Assembly (NCBI GenBank): GCA_902168185.1
Contig: CABHOV010000061.1
Coordinates: 1 to 64,000, forward strand
Direction: 5' to 3'
From: an uncultured Bacteroides sp.
GTDB taxonomy: Bacteria > Bacteroidota > Bacteroidia > Cytophagales > Cyclobacteriaceae
DNA: 64,000 bases
Position numbers and translations under genes: made by a program. Every line of letters begins with the position of its first letter. Within the stretch, counting starts at the first letter, position 1. Below, in pieces: positions 17,654 through 26,171 of the stretch. The notes below the pieces were generated by a model. That model worked only from the letters and a program-made list of their open reading frames with translations. It did no database searches and was not told the origin of the DNA.

Positions 17654-18442
17654 ATGCATCCTGTCTTGTTTGAAATAGGAGGGATCTCTGTTTACAGCTA
17701 TGGTTTCATGATCGCCATCGGAGCGATCGCTGGGGTTGCCTATATGGTTGTTCGGGGCAAGAAAGAAGTAGGGCTTACATTTGATCAAGCCAACTCTTTA
17801 TTTCTTTTAATTTTTATTGCAGCGTTCGTGGGCGGTAAAGCACTGCTCTTCTTCGAAGATGCTTCTTATTATATAGCACATCCCGGTAAGTTATTGGGTG
17901 GAAGAGGTTTTGTCTTCTATGGATCTTTTCTGCTGGCAGTCCCGACAATGCTATGGTTCTTCCGAAAACAAAAGTTACCAACCTATGCCATGCTTGATAT
18001 CATGGCCATCACTACATGTCTTGTGCACATGTTCGGAAGGCTTGGGTGTTTCCTTGCGGGATGTTGTTACGGTTTGCCAACAGATGCTCCATGGGGTGCT
18101 ATATTTACAGACCCGGCCTGTCATGCAAATCCAAAAGGTGTTCCGCTTCATCCTACCCAATTGTATGAGTCAGGGTATATATTTCTGGTAATGCTGGTGT
18201 TGCTGTTCCTGCGTGGAAGGCGGAAATTTTATGGACAGCTGTTTCTTACCTACTTATTACTTTATGCGATTGGTCGCTACGCACTTGAATTTTTTAGAGG
18301 TGATATAGAGCGCGGCTTTGTTATCAAAGATTACCTATCGCACTCGCAGTTTATTGCGTTGCTGATATTTGTTGTAGTACTCTATGTATATATGCGCTGG
18401 TCGAAGCGTAATCAACTAAGCCTGCACAAAAAACCTATTTGA
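17654..18442 (+). CDS. lgt: Prolipoprotein diacylglyceryl transferase
   Basis: 262 residues, multi-pass inner-membrane enzyme that moves diacylglycerol from phosphatidylglycerol to the lipobox Cys of prolipoproteins. The N-terminus MHPVLFEIGGISVYSYGFM and the GFVFYGSFLL segment are diagnostic. The signature reads HMFGRLGCFLAGCCYG, the Bacteroidota form of the Lgt GRxGNFxxxE region, and HPTQLYES follows. About seven hydrophobic segments can be traced. It serves the many lipoproteins encoded in this window. It overlaps the convergent META gene by 8 bases. Confidence 0.95.
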   Translation: MHPVLFEIGGISVYSYGFMIAIGAIAGVAYMVVRGKKEVGLTFDQANSLFLLIFIAAFVGGKALLFFEDASYYIAHPGKLLGGRGFVFYGSFLLAVPTMLWFFRKQKLPTYAMLDIMAITTCLVHMFGRLGCFLAGCCYGLPTDAPWGAIFTDPACHANPKGVPLHPTQLYESGYIFLVMLVLLFLRGRRKFYGQLFLTYLLLYAIGRYALEFFRGDIERGFVIKDYLSHSQFIALLIFVVVLYVYMRWSKRNQLSLHKKPI

Positions 18443-18854
18443 GATATACTGATTGAAAGGTGGCCAGCAGTGTGTCACCTTCGTATAGCTCCAGCGTTTC
18501 ACCATTGATTTTATAGGTAGTCGCAGACTCCAATGTCTTGGTCAGAAAGTTTTCAACATCCAGCCGGTCGCATGCCATCTTCGTGGTCATGGTGGTGAAT
18601 TTTATTTTGTTGCCGTCCACAGTATAATTACCACCGAGGCCGTTACATCCTGCAAATCCTTTAATTCGTTTTTCGTTACCCTCGCTGCTCAATACAAAAT
18701 GTACTTCCTTAGCATTTTCAGGTGTCATTACTGGCATGCCGTTCATCTCTGCCAACTTCCAGTATGTATTTTCCAGGTTTGCTACACTGGAATTATTCTC
18801 GGCAGATCTGCATTGCAGAAAGAGAACAAGCGCGAAGAAGAGTAATTTTTTCAT
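18435..18854 (-). CDS. META domain (HslJ-like) lipoprotein
   Basis: 139 residues. The signal peptide MKKLLFFALVLFLQC ends in a Cys that could be lipid-modified. The single META domain shows TYWKLAEMNGMPV, then the defining FAGCNGLGGNYTVDGNKIKF and TTKMACD. The family includes HslJ, linked to novobiocin tolerance in E. coli, but no biochemical activity is known. It converges on lgt with an 8-base overlap. A REP-like element lies just upstream. Confidence 0.9.
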   Translation of the reverse strand: MKKLLFFALVLFLQCRSAENNSSVANLENTYWKLAEMNGMPVMTPENAKEVHFVLSSEGNEKRIKGFAGCNGLGGNYTVDGNKIKFTTMTTKMACDRLDVENFLTKTLESATTYKINGETLELYEGDTLLATFQSVYLK

Positions 18855-18897
18855 GAGGGGATTTTTTTAAGGTGTGTGTATAATGTGTTTGTAGTTA

Positions 18898-18973
18898 GCC
18901 TCATCCCAACCCTTCTCCAAAGGAGAAGGGCTTTGAAGTCCCTCTCTTTTTGGAGAGGGACTTAGGGTGAGGC
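18898..18973. repeat. REP-like double-hairpin element
   Basis: A 76-base element with an outer imperfect inverted repeat (GCCTCATCCC / GGGTGAGGC) enclosing two perfect hairpins. These are CCCTTCTCC-AAA-GGAGAAGGG (18910-18930) and AAGTCCCTCTC-N6-GAGAGGGACTT (18936-18963). I recall near-identical elements scattered between genes in many Bacteroidota genomes. It lies after the stop of the DUF1080 gene and may stabilise or end its mRNA. Only one copy is in the window. Confidence 0.8.
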
Positions 18974-18979
18974 GGATTC

Positions 18980-19738
18980 TCACAACTCGCGTATCCAAAT
19001 ATTTCTGAAGCTCACAGCATTGCCATGGTCCTGTAAACGGATCGGACCTTTTTCGTAGGCTTTATATACAGGTAAACCTATATATTCGGTAGGTCCCCAA
19101 ACAGCTACGTGGTTCAGTGATAATATACCGTTGTGTGTAACCGTCACGTATGCCGGAGAGATCACGCGGCCTTCGCTGTTAAAGCGTGGTGCTGTAAAGA
19201 AGATCTCATATACTTGCCATTCGCCTGGCTTGCGACAAGCGTTTATCAAAGGTATATGTTGCTTGTATATAGAACTTGCCTGTCCGTTAGCGTAAGTTTT
19301 GTTGTTGTAGTTGTCGAGTACCTGTACTTCGTAACGCTCTTGCAGAAATATACCGCTGTTACCACGACCCTGACCAGTTTGTTTAGGATCAACTTCGACA
19401 GGAGAACGCCACTCTACATGAAGTTGGAAGTCACCGAATTCTTTTTTCGTTTTAATATCCTTCGCGCCTGCAGCGACAGTCATGGCACCATCTTTAAGTG
19501 TCCACTTCGGGGCAGTGCCATCAATCGTTACCCAGTTATCAAAGGATTTACCATCAAACAGTACGGTTGCATCGGAAGGCGCATCACCAACTTTTTCAGC
19601 AGGAGTGATAACGCGTGGCTGTGGCTCCCATATTTCTGTTGACTCTGGAGTTTTTTTACTTTGTTGCTCTTGTGCGTAGGCAAGATTACCGGCACTAATG
19701 AACGCGAGTGCGATCAATAACTGATTAGCTTTTTGCAT
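18980..19738 (-). CDS. Secreted DUF1080 / 3-keto-disaccharide hydrolase domain protein
   Basis: 252 residues. The signal peptide MQKANQLLIALAFISAGNLAYA is followed by a short Gln/Lys-rich linker. One DUF1080 domain follows, a concanavalin-like jelly roll: ATVLFDGKSFDNWV, FGDFQLHVEWRSP, GRGNSGIFLQERYEVQVLD and the C-terminal PIRLQDHGNAVSFRNIWIREL. Members are linked to hydrolysis of 3-keto-glucosides or to glycan binding. It is the last gene of a run of three secreted-protein genes on the minus strand. Confidence 0.9.
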   Translation of the reverse strand: MQKANQLLIALAFISAGNLAYAQEQQSKKTPESTEIWEPQPRVITPAEKVGDAPSDATVLFDGKSFDNWVTIDGTAPKWTLKDGAMTVAAGAKDIKTKKEFGDFQLHVEWRSPVEVDPKQTGQGRGNSGIFLQERYEVQVLDNYNNKTYANGQASSIYKQHIPLINACRKPGEWQVYEIFFTAPRFNSEGRVISPAYVTVTHNGILSLNHVAVWGPTEYIGLPVYKAYEKGPIRLQDHGNAVSFRNIWIREL

Positions 19739-19752
19739 ATTGGTCTGGTTTA

Positions 19753-20265
19753 TTATAAGTCGTTAGCGATGTCATCTACTTTTTGTTCTTTATCATCCTT
19801 CATCATATTGCGTACCACAGGTGAAGAGTATTCAAGCTCAAGGAAATTCTTTCCAGTGGCTTTGAATTTCAGAATGATACGGTCACTCTTCCAGAAGTAT
19901 AACTGGTTCTTCATATCATACTCGGCTTTGCCAAAAAGTGATTCGAGTGCTTTCATCAGGCGTGGATCTTTATCCGTAAGTACCTTGATCTCATAGATCA
20001 GGTCTTTATAGGATTTCAATTCGATCTCCTTTACTCTTACTTCACCGATCTTTTCATAATCGGGGTGCTCCACAGTATATAGTTTGGCAGGGTAAAGATC
20101 TTTTTCCTTGAACTCCTTTTTTACTTTGGAGCCCTTTACGGAATCAGCCATTGAACCCAGCTCAATGTCTTTGAAACCATTTCGTTTTTCAAGTTCCTGA
20201 ATATTTTGAGCATATGTGAAAGAAGCCAAAAGCAGGAGTAGGGCAGAGAATATGTACCGGATCAT
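19753..20265 (-). CDS. Small secreted protein, function unknown
   Basis: 170 residues with signal peptide MIRYIFSALLLLLASFTYAQ. The mature part starts NIQELEKRNGFKDIELGSM and describes an alpha/beta module with many Lys and Glu; FWKSDRIILKFKATGKNFLE ends a likely strand pair. I do not recognise the family. The gene lies 14 bases before the DUF1080 gene and 4 bases after the DUF2911 gene, so the three are probably co-transcribed. Confidence 0.65.
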   Translation of the reverse strand: MIRYIFSALLLLLASFTYAQNIQELEKRNGFKDIELGSMADSVKGSKVKKEFKEKDLYPAKLYTVEHPDYEKIGEVRVKEIELKSYKDLIYEIKVLTDKDPRLMKALESLFGKAEYDMKNQLYFWKSDRIILKFKATGKNFLELEYSSPVVRNMMKDDKEQKVDDIANDL

Positions 20266-20269
20266 GTGA

Positions 20270-20797
20270 TTAATTTATAAACTTAATTGGAATAGTGATC
20301 ATCGTCCTATCCCACATTATCAAAAGGTCTGCCACATCATTTCGCTGGTCAAATTTCATGGTGAGTGGCTCGTATACAAGATCTCCCGTGGCGTGCACGG
20401 GTACATCAAAGCGAATCAGATCTTGTTTTGGATTATAATTATAGGAGCCAAAGAGCCCTACATCTTTATTGATAATGATCGTCCACTTATCTTTTTCAGG
20501 AATCGTAAAGATCGTATATGTACCAGCTTTCACCAGGAAGCCTTTCAAGGTTAGATCTTTGGTGAGTGTTATTTCCGTAGCCTCATTTGCTCCGGGGCTC
20601 CACTCTTTTCCAAAGGGTATAAGTTTGCCGAAAATCTCACGGCCTTTTTTCGATGGCTGTGAGTAGGTGATCTTCACATACGACTCTTTATAGCGCATGG
20701 AAATTATATCCACAGGACTACTTCTTTCTTTGATCACTTGCGACCAACCTGAAATGAAAAATGCCAGACAGAAAAGTGTGAAAAGATATCGCGTCAT
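20270..20797 (-). CDS. Secreted DUF2911 protein
   Basis: About 175 residues, taking the ATG at 20797 that begins the signal peptide MTRYLFTLFCLAFFISGWSQ; a start 30 bases upstream is possible but would place ten residues before it. The DUF2911 core is clear: SYVKITYSQPSKKGREIFG, FGKEWSPGANEATEITLTKD, LKGFLVKAGTYTIFTIPEKD and WTIIINKD. It is a beta-sandwich family almost confined to Bacteroidota, of unknown function. First gene of a three-gene run. Confidence 0.88.
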   Translation of the reverse strand: MTRYLFTLFCLAFFISGWSQVIKERSSPVDIISMRYKESYVKITYSQPSKKGREIFGKLIPFGKEWSPGANEATEITLTKDLTLKGFLVKAGTYTIFTIPEKDKWTIIINKDVGLFGSYNYNPKQDLIRFDVPVHATGDLVYEPLTMKFDQRNDVADLLIMWDRTMITIPIKFIN

Positions 20798-21032
20798 CGG
20801 GTTTAAAGATAATAATTTAGAATTCATCTACAGATTAACACAGGCGTTTCAATTTCTTAATGCTTGTCATGGTTATTCAGCGTGCTAACTTCTTCACAGC
20901 GAATTAGTTTTTGAAATACTGATCCATCATCCGCTATACTAAATTTTAACACGCTGATAAAAGATGATTGATATTCAGGTATTACACGGGGTCTAAATTT
21001 CGATACCCTAAAAACAATCATTTATTCAATAC

Positions 21033-22517
21033 ATGAAAAAGACATTTACAAAAATTATGTGCCTGCTGATGGCCACAACATTAGCCTTTACTGCGTGTGA
21101 AGGTCCACAAGGAGATGTTGGTCCACAAGGAGACAAAGGAGATGCGGGCGATAAAGGTGATACAGGCGATGCTGGTGAGGATGCAAACCAGGTTGTACTC
21201 ATGAATCACTCTACTACATCTACATTTCTTAAAAAACTTCCGGGCTTTGAAAGTGTAGAAACATTTTCGTTGATCGGTAGTGCTGATTACTTGCCGGAAT
21301 CTCCTTCCTATATATTTGGAGGTGCAGCAGATGGTGCAGGTCTACTCAAAACTACGGACGGCTTTGTGATGTTGGTGAACAACGAAGATAACATTGCTGT
21401 ATCGCGATTAACATTCGATAAAACATTTCGTCCTGTTAAAGGAGAATATATTCTAAACTCAGATGGCGGACAGAAAAGACTTTGCTCCGCTACCCTGGCA
21501 ACTCCGGAAGAACACGGCTTCGGCCCGTTGTTTCTTACCTGTAGTGAAAACAGCAGTGCACAGATTCACGGATTGAATCCGCTTGCAGCAGCAACGCCCA
21601 CCGTTCCTAATTTTCTTCCCGGTCTCGGAAGATGGGCTGCTGAAAATGCAGTGCCATTGCCGAAAACTGCTTATGCAGGGAAAACAATTATTCTGATTGG
21701 AGATGATGATTCCGGAACAGACGGTGGTCAGCTCGCACTATATTTATCAAACACCGTAGGCGATCTTGAAAACGGAAGTGCTTATGTTATGAGACGTGTG
21801 GATCTGAATACACGCGAAGTAGATATAGTAGAGAACACGCCGGTGAGTGTTGAGTTCGTGAAGATCGATGATCATAAAACGATCACCGGTGCACAAACCA
21901 ACGCTGCGTCTACTGCACTAAAATCAATTGCATTCGGACGTGTTGAAGATATTGATTATCGTAAAGACGGCGTTGGCAGAGAAATCTATTTTAATGTAAC
22001 CGGTCAGGATGGTAACTCAGATCGCACGAAATACGGCCGCGTATATAAACTGGTGCTCGATGCAGCCGATCCGTTGAAAGGAACTTTAACCTTGATTTTG
22101 GATGGTGATGATCGTGCTGGAAAAGCAGGCGCTTTCCAGGATCCTGATAACATTCTTGTAACAACGAACTACGCCTATATACAGGAAGATCCGAATCAAT
22201 ATAGCGGTATCGATCATGATGCATATGTATACCAGTATAACTTAAGCACCGGTGCATTGAAAAAAGTATTTGAATTGAATCACTTCCGTGGACAAGCTGA
22301 CGCGGAAGCTATCTATGGAAAGTCTAACTATGGTGCGTGGGAATACGGTGCTATGCTTGATGTATCAGATATACTTGGTATCCCCAATACATTTATACTC
22401 AATATACAGCCTCATTCCTGGAAGTCTCCTCAGTTCAAAGGCGTAGACGGTGGTTCACTGGCTACATCTTTCGATGAGGGCAGCCAGATCGTTGTGCTTC
22501 GCGGCTTGCCTCGTTAA
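21033..22517 (+). CDS. PhoX-like (DUF839-type) lipoprotein with an N-terminal collagen-like stalk
   Basis: 494 residues. The signal peptide MKKTFTKIMCLLMATTLAFTAC gives a lipid-anchored Cys at 22. Directly after it come about ten Gly-X-Y triplets (GPQGDVGPQGDKGDAGDKG, then GDTGDAGED), a short collagen-like stalk. The rest resembles the PhoX/DUF839 propeller: a GRVEDIDYRKDGVGREIYF blade and FQDPDNILVTTNYAYIQEDP. PhoX enzymes are calcium-iron phosphatases, but I cannot confirm their metal ligands here, so an enzymatic call would be premature. A terminator follows, then the di-heme peroxidase gene. Confidence 0.7.
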   Translation: MKKTFTKIMCLLMATTLAFTACEGPQGDVGPQGDKGDAGDKGDTGDAGEDANQVVLMNHSTTSTFLKKLPGFESVETFSLIGSADYLPESPSYIFGGAADGAGLLKTTDGFVMLVNNEDNIAVSRLTFDKTFRPVKGEYILNSDGGQKRLCSATLATPEEHGFGPLFLTCSENSSAQIHGLNPLAAATPTVPNFLPGLGRWAAENAVPLPKTAYAGKTIILIGDDDSGTDGGQLALYLSNTVGDLENGSAYVMRRVDLNTREVDIVENTPVSVEFVKIDDHKTITGAQTNAASTALKSIAFGRVEDIDYRKDGVGREIYFNVTGQDGNSDRTKYGRVYKLVLDAADPLKGTLTLILDGDDRAGKAGAFQDPDNILVTTNYAYIQEDPNQYSGIDHDAYVYQYNLSTGALKKVFELNHFRGQADAEAIYGKSNYGAWEYGAMLDVSDILGIPNTFILNIQPHSWKSPQFKGVDGGSLATSFDEGSQIVVLRGLPR

Positions 22518-22539
22518 TTTTTTTTGTAGCGTGTTTTTA

Positions 22540-22570
22540 AACTGCCCGGAATACCACCGGGCAGTTTTTT
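22540..22570 (+). terminator. Intrinsic terminator between the PhoX-like and peroxidase genes
   Basis: AACTGCCCGG and CCGGGCAGTT pair perfectly around a 7-base loop, followed by T's. It ends only 13 bases before the next start codon, so it could also act as an attenuator. Confidence 0.85.
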
Positions 22571-22583
22571 ATAGTAGTCTCTT

Positions 22584-24461
22584 ATGCAACGAATCATTTT
22601 TATATCAATAACCGGTCTGCTGATATTTTCACTGATCAGCTGTAGTCAACAACAACCCACCCAGCCAATAGAAAAAGTAAATGAGTTTTTTATTTCTCAG
22701 GCTGATTCACTCGATTATACAATAGGTCTTCTGGCTAACGCAGATGCAACATCATCTCCTGAAGAATTAAAAAAACACTTTGCCAAAGCCCGACATCATT
22801 TTAAAAAGATAGAGTCGCTGGTAGTTTTCTATTTCCCGGAAGAGAACGAGCGAATCAATGGCCCCGCACTTTTAAAAACGGAAGAGTATGATGACAAGGT
22901 GCTCATCCCGACAGGCTTTCAAGTAATCGAAGAAGATTTATATGCCGATGTAATACAACGTGACACACTTCAGCAGAATGTGCTCGCCTTAAAAGCCATT
23001 CTGAATAATCTCAAATATACCGTCAGGAGCAATGCACTGAATAATGCAAATGTATTTGAGGCAATTCGATTGGAGATACTCACCATCATGAGCCTGGGCA
23101 TCTCAGGTTTCGATTCACCAGTGTCGTTTCAAACTATAGCCGAGGCAAAATCAAGTTTGAAAGGTATCGAAACAATTCTTTCGTGCTATAGAGATCAGGT
23201 ATCTGATAACGGATCGCTTCAGACACGAATGGGAAAGATCTTTCAAAACGCCTATCGTTATTTAGATTCACAACAGGATTTTGATTCATTTAATCGCGCG
23301 GTGTTCATTCGCCAATATCTCAACCCGTTATCATCTGCAGTATATGAGTACCAGCAAGCATTAAAAATTCCGAATAACAAATGGGTCAGCGCCGTAAAAA
23401 TGGACAAGCCTTTGTTTTTTAGCGCAGATGTATTCGATGTGAATTTCTTTTCACCAGCCTATAATCGTAACCTCAAACCCGAAGTTGCCAGGCTTGGTAA
23501 AATGTTATTCTTCGATCCTGTGCTTTCCGGAAACAACACGCGGGCATGCGCATCCTGTCATTCACCATCCAAAGCTTTTTCGGATGGCGCGATTAAAAGT
23601 ATAGCGTTTAATTCCAGTCATGAAGTCTTGCGCAATGCTCCAACCTTGATCAACTCTGCCTATCAGAAATCTCAATTCTGGGATCAGCGTGTTCACTTCA
23701 TCGAAGACCAGGTAACCGATGTGATGAGCAATCCCGATGAAATGCATGGCGATGTGGAAGCGTCTTCCAGGAAGATCGCGATGAATGAAGAATATGTTGA
23801 CATGTTTAAAAAAGCGTTTGGTGATAGTGTTGTGATTGACAAACGTAGTATACAGACATCGCTCGCTGCCTATATCCGTACATTGTCAGGACTTAATTCA
23901 CGTTTCGATCAGTATATGCGGGGTGAACAAGCTATACTTTCAGAAGATGAAGTTTCGGGGTTCAATCTTTTTATGGGAAAGGCGAAATGTGCGACTTGTC
24001 ATTTTCTTCCGTTGTTCAATGGATCGGTTCCACCACAGTATACTGAAACAGAATCGGAAGTGTTGGGTGTGCCTGCAACGGCTGATACAATACATGCTGT
24101 CGCTGATACAGACCTTGGTAAATACAATGCCTATACGCGGAAGCTTTATCAGCATGCTTTTAAAACGCCTACTGTACGCAATGCCGCATTAACGGCGCCC
24201 TATATGCACAACGGAGTTTTTAAAACATTGGAAGAAGTTATAGATTTTTATAATCGGGGAGGAGGCGCAGGCATTGGTGTGCAGCTTTCCAACCAAACAT
24301 TACCTTCCGATAAACTTAATCTTACTAAAAAAGAACAGCGGCAGATCATTGCGTTCATACATACACTCACCGATACAACAGGATTAACGCATGTGCCTTC
24401 TTCATTGCCGAAATTCAATAACGTTGCACTTGATAAACGCAAAGTAGCTGGAGATTATTAG
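22584..24461 (+). CDS. Di-heme cytochrome c peroxidase (MauG/CcpA family) with a helical N-terminal extension
   Basis: 625 residues. Lipobox LIFSLISC puts the lipid Cys at 20. Residues about 25-290 are a helical domain reminiscent of imelysin-like modules. The catalytic half has two c-type heme sites, CASCH at 322-326 and CATCH at 469-473, with the family context RLGKMLFFDPVLSGNNTRAC before the first, LINSAYQKSQFWDQR after it, and FKTPTVRNAALTAPYMHNG near the end. It should reduce peroxide or oxidise a partner in the periplasm. The extension roughly doubles the usual CcpA length; this longer form is seen in Bacteroidota. It is the second gene after the PhoX-like lipoprotein. Confidence 0.9.
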   Translation: MQRIIFISITGLLIFSLISCSQQQPTQPIEKVNEFFISQADSLDYTIGLLANADATSSPEELKKHFAKARHHFKKIESLVVFYFPEENERINGPALLKTEEYDDKVLIPTGFQVIEEDLYADVIQRDTLQQNVLALKAILNNLKYTVRSNALNNANVFEAIRLEILTIMSLGISGFDSPVSFQTIAEAKSSLKGIETILSCYRDQVSDNGSLQTRMGKIFQNAYRYLDSQQDFDSFNRAVFIRQYLNPLSSAVYEYQQALKIPNNKWVSAVKMDKPLFFSADVFDVNFFSPAYNRNLKPEVARLGKMLFFDPVLSGNNTRACASCHSPSKAFSDGAIKSIAFNSSHEVLRNAPTLINSAYQKSQFWDQRVHFIEDQVTDVMSNPDEMHGDVEASSRKIAMNEEYVDMFKKAFGDSVVIDKRSIQTSLAAYIRTLSGLNSRFDQYMRGEQAILSEDEVSGFNLFMGKAKCATCHFLPLFNGSVPPQYTETESEVLGVPATADTIHAVADTDLGKYNAYTRKLYQHAFKTPTVRNAALTAPYMHNGVFKTLEEVIDFYNRGGGAGIGVQLSNQTLPSDKLNLTKKEQRQIIAFIHTLTDTTGLTHVPSSLPKFNNVALDKRKVAGDY

Positions 24462-24560
24462 TTTGATCGCCGTTGGCAAAAGTGTTTATACGGAGGAGAC
24501 TTTGGAATCGCTTCTTTTCAGAATTCTAAATTCTCCTTTCTATATTCTATTTTTACGCAC

Positions 24561-25043
24561 ATGTTACGTCCTGATTTTGATGATATCTATATGGAGCTGG
24601 CCGTTAATCTCGCCAAGCGTTCGCATTGTATTAAGCGCCATGTAGGAGCTGTACTCGCAAAAGATACCCGTATTATTTCCATAGGGTACAACGGTCCGCC
24701 GGCAGGCACACATAACTGTGATGAAGAGTGGGCAGATGTTGGTTGCCCGCGCGATTCGAAAGGTGGATGTTCGCTTGCATTGCATGCAGAGCAGAATGCT
24801 ATTCTATATGCAGTAAAAAATAAAACCTCTGTTGACGGTGCTACGCTTTATATAACGCTCTCACCGTGCCTTGCATGCTCGCGGATTATTTATTCCATGG
24901 GCATCCGCAAAGTAATATATCTCAACTCGTATGCAGAGCACAAAGGAATCGCTTCCGATGAAGGAGTAGATTTCCTTCGGAAGTTTGGGGTAGAGGTGGA
25001 AAGATTTAATAAGCTACTGACCAATGTAACTCACATGATATAA
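24561..25043 (+). CDS. Deoxycytidylate (dCMP) deaminase
   Basis: 160 residues, a zinc-dependent cytidine deaminase-fold enzyme that converts dCMP to dUMP for thymidylate synthesis. The zinc site is HAEQNAI (His and catalytic Glu) plus PCLAC (two Cys). The N-terminal MLRPDFDDIYMELAVNLAKR and the HNCDEEWADVGCPRD insert are typical of bacterial ComEB-type dCMP deaminases. ComEB lies in competence operons in some Firmicutes, but nothing here suggests that role. It is preceded by 100 bases without a clear promoter. Confidence 0.93.
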   Translation: MLRPDFDDIYMELAVNLAKRSHCIKRHVGAVLAKDTRIISIGYNGPPAGTHNCDEEWADVGCPRDSKGGCSLALHAEQNAILYAVKNKTSVDGATLYITLSPCLACSRIIYSMGIRKVIYLNSYAEHKGIASDEGVDFLRKFGVEVERFNKLLTNVTHMI

Positions 25044-25051
25044 AGAACCGG

Positions 25052-25378
25052 CTACTGAATCTTCAGTGCTTTTTCAAGTTCTCCAATTAACTTAACGGTA
25101 ATTCCTTTTGTCTTCTTTGCTTTCTCTGCATTGAACACCGTTAGCGTACGTCCCAATACTTCATATAGTCCTGTAGGATTTTTATCGTGACGGTAACTTC
25201 CAAGGCACCACTCCAGATCCGATTGAAGTTGTTGTTCAATTCCCAACTCCTGAAGTTTCTTTAATGCTTCATTACTTGCTGCTTCAATGTCATACACAGC
25301 AGCAGTAGTAGTTTTAGTTTTTGTAGTGGCTGTCTTTGCCGGAGCTTTCGTTTCAGTTTTCGCAGTTGCTTTTGCCAT
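25052..25378 (-). CDS. Small protein with a Lys/Ala/Thr-rich N-terminal tail, function unknown
   Basis: 108 residues. The first 28 are a low-complexity basic tail (MAKATAKTETKAPAKTATTK, then TKTTTA), followed by a compact helical part: NEALKKLQELGIEQQLQSD, LEWCLGSYRHDKNPTGLYEV and a final VKLIGELEKALKIQ. The tail resembles histone H1-like bacterial proteins, so nucleic acid contact is plausible, but the folded part is not recognised. Its tail is of the same kind as the 25-residue microprotein encoded 600 bases upstream on the same strand. Confidence 0.65.
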   Translation of the reverse strand: MAKATAKTETKAPAKTATTKTKTTTAAVYDIEAASNEALKKLQELGIEQQLQSDLEWCLGSYRHDKNPTGLYEVLGRTLTVFNAEKAKKTKGITVKLIGELEKALKIQ

Positions 25379-25910
25379 AATGGTAATGTTGTTTGTTGAT
25401 TTAACACGAGAAAGTTACGAGTGATGTAAGCGTAAGACAAGTATCATGTGGATAAAATTTACGCAACCGAGTGTGAGAAGAGGATAAAAATAGCGATCAG
25501 AACCTTAAAGTATGAAGTTACCATACGTTGATTGGAGTTTTATAGCGACTATGGATGATTCTAAAATGTTTACATCATGCAGGAATAGTACATCTTTTAG
25601 GATGATCGTTCGATGATGCACGAGTTGTATACGAGCAAGGTGTTTAATTATATAATAATGGATGTAGTCGATCACACTTCATGATCTCTGTGTGGATGAA
25701 GAGTGATTGCATCGTCAATGCGTTAATACATTTAAGCGGTGTTGAACGATCTATACTCACCAATAGAATTATCAATGAGACATAAAATCAGCGTGTACAA
25801 GTGAAAAACAGTGTATCAGCCGTTGTATAGAATGAATTATAGTAAAAAGAAGATAGCGGTGGCGTTATAGATGTGCTTGAAAGATGATTGATGCACATGA
25901 AAGGTAAAGT
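25379..25910. other. AT-rich gap without a recognisable gene
   Basis: About 530 bases with stop codons in every frame, no tRNA-like fold and no clear TAnnTTTG element. Short gatgat-like words recur (around 25552, 25602, 25694 and 25876) without forming a regular repeat. I see nothing firm in it. Confidence 0.4.
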
Positions 25911-25952
25911 GTAATAAAAACGAAAGGGAAGTAAATCCAATTTACTTCCCTT
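25911..25952 (-). terminator. Intrinsic terminator after the Lys/Ala microprotein
   Basis: On the minus strand AAGGGAAGTAAA pairs perfectly with its complement around a 5-base loop (25924-25952), then TTCGTTTTTATT follows. It lies 26 bases after the microprotein stop codon. Confidence 0.8.
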
Positions 25953-25978
25953 CGCAAAGTTTCTTAGGTCAAACCTAA

Positions 25979-26056
25979 TTACTTCTTCTTCTTAGCAGCT
26001 TTTTTAGCAGTCTTTTTTGCAGACTTCTTTGCCGCTTTCTTCGCTGATTTTGCCAT
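25979..26056 (-). CDS. 25-residue Lys/Ala-rich basic microprotein
   Basis: The frame encodes MAKSAKKAAKKSAKKTAKKA then AKKKK and a stop: 13 Lys, 8 Ala, 2 Ser and 1 Thr, with no acidic or aromatic residue. The AKK spacing is that of the basic tails of histone H1-like proteins (Chlamydia Hc1 and its Bacteroidota relatives). It is too short for ordinary gene callers. Support for a real gene comes from its surroundings: a near-consensus promoter 31 bases upstream and a perfect hairpin terminator 26 bases downstream, making a complete transcription unit of about 170 bases. It may bind nucleic acid as a free peptide. Alternatively it is the surviving tail of a longer H1-like protein, or the unit is a small RNA. 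Confidence 0.6.
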   Translation of the reverse strand: MAKSAKKAAKKSAKKTAKKAAKKKK

Positions 26057-26086
26057 AGCGTTTTTAATTTTATGTTTAAACTATAC

Positions 26087-26117
26087 GAAAAGTAGTAACA
26101 AAAAATTTATCTACAAA
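26087..26117 (-). promoter_or_regulatory. Promoter of the Lys/Ala microprotein unit
   Basis: On the minus strand TTTG (26117-26114), a 19-base spacer and TACTTTTC (26094-26087) match TTTG / TAnnTTTG with one mismatch. The predicted leader is about 27 bases. The DNA upstream carries three near-copies of CGAAAAATTTTT, A-tracts that would bend it. Confidence 0.6.
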
Positions 26118-26171
26118 AATTTTCGTGAAAAATTTTTCGAAGCAATAATTTTTCGCGAGTGATAAAGTGAT

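Noticed and set aside
24561-25043. Competence gene comEB
   Set aside because: The enzyme is an ordinary dCMP deaminase; no other competence gene neighbours it and dprA is broken.
25379-25910. tRNA, riboswitch or recombination site in the large gap
   Set aside because: No cloverleaf, no known riboswitch core and no inverted-repeat ends could be found.
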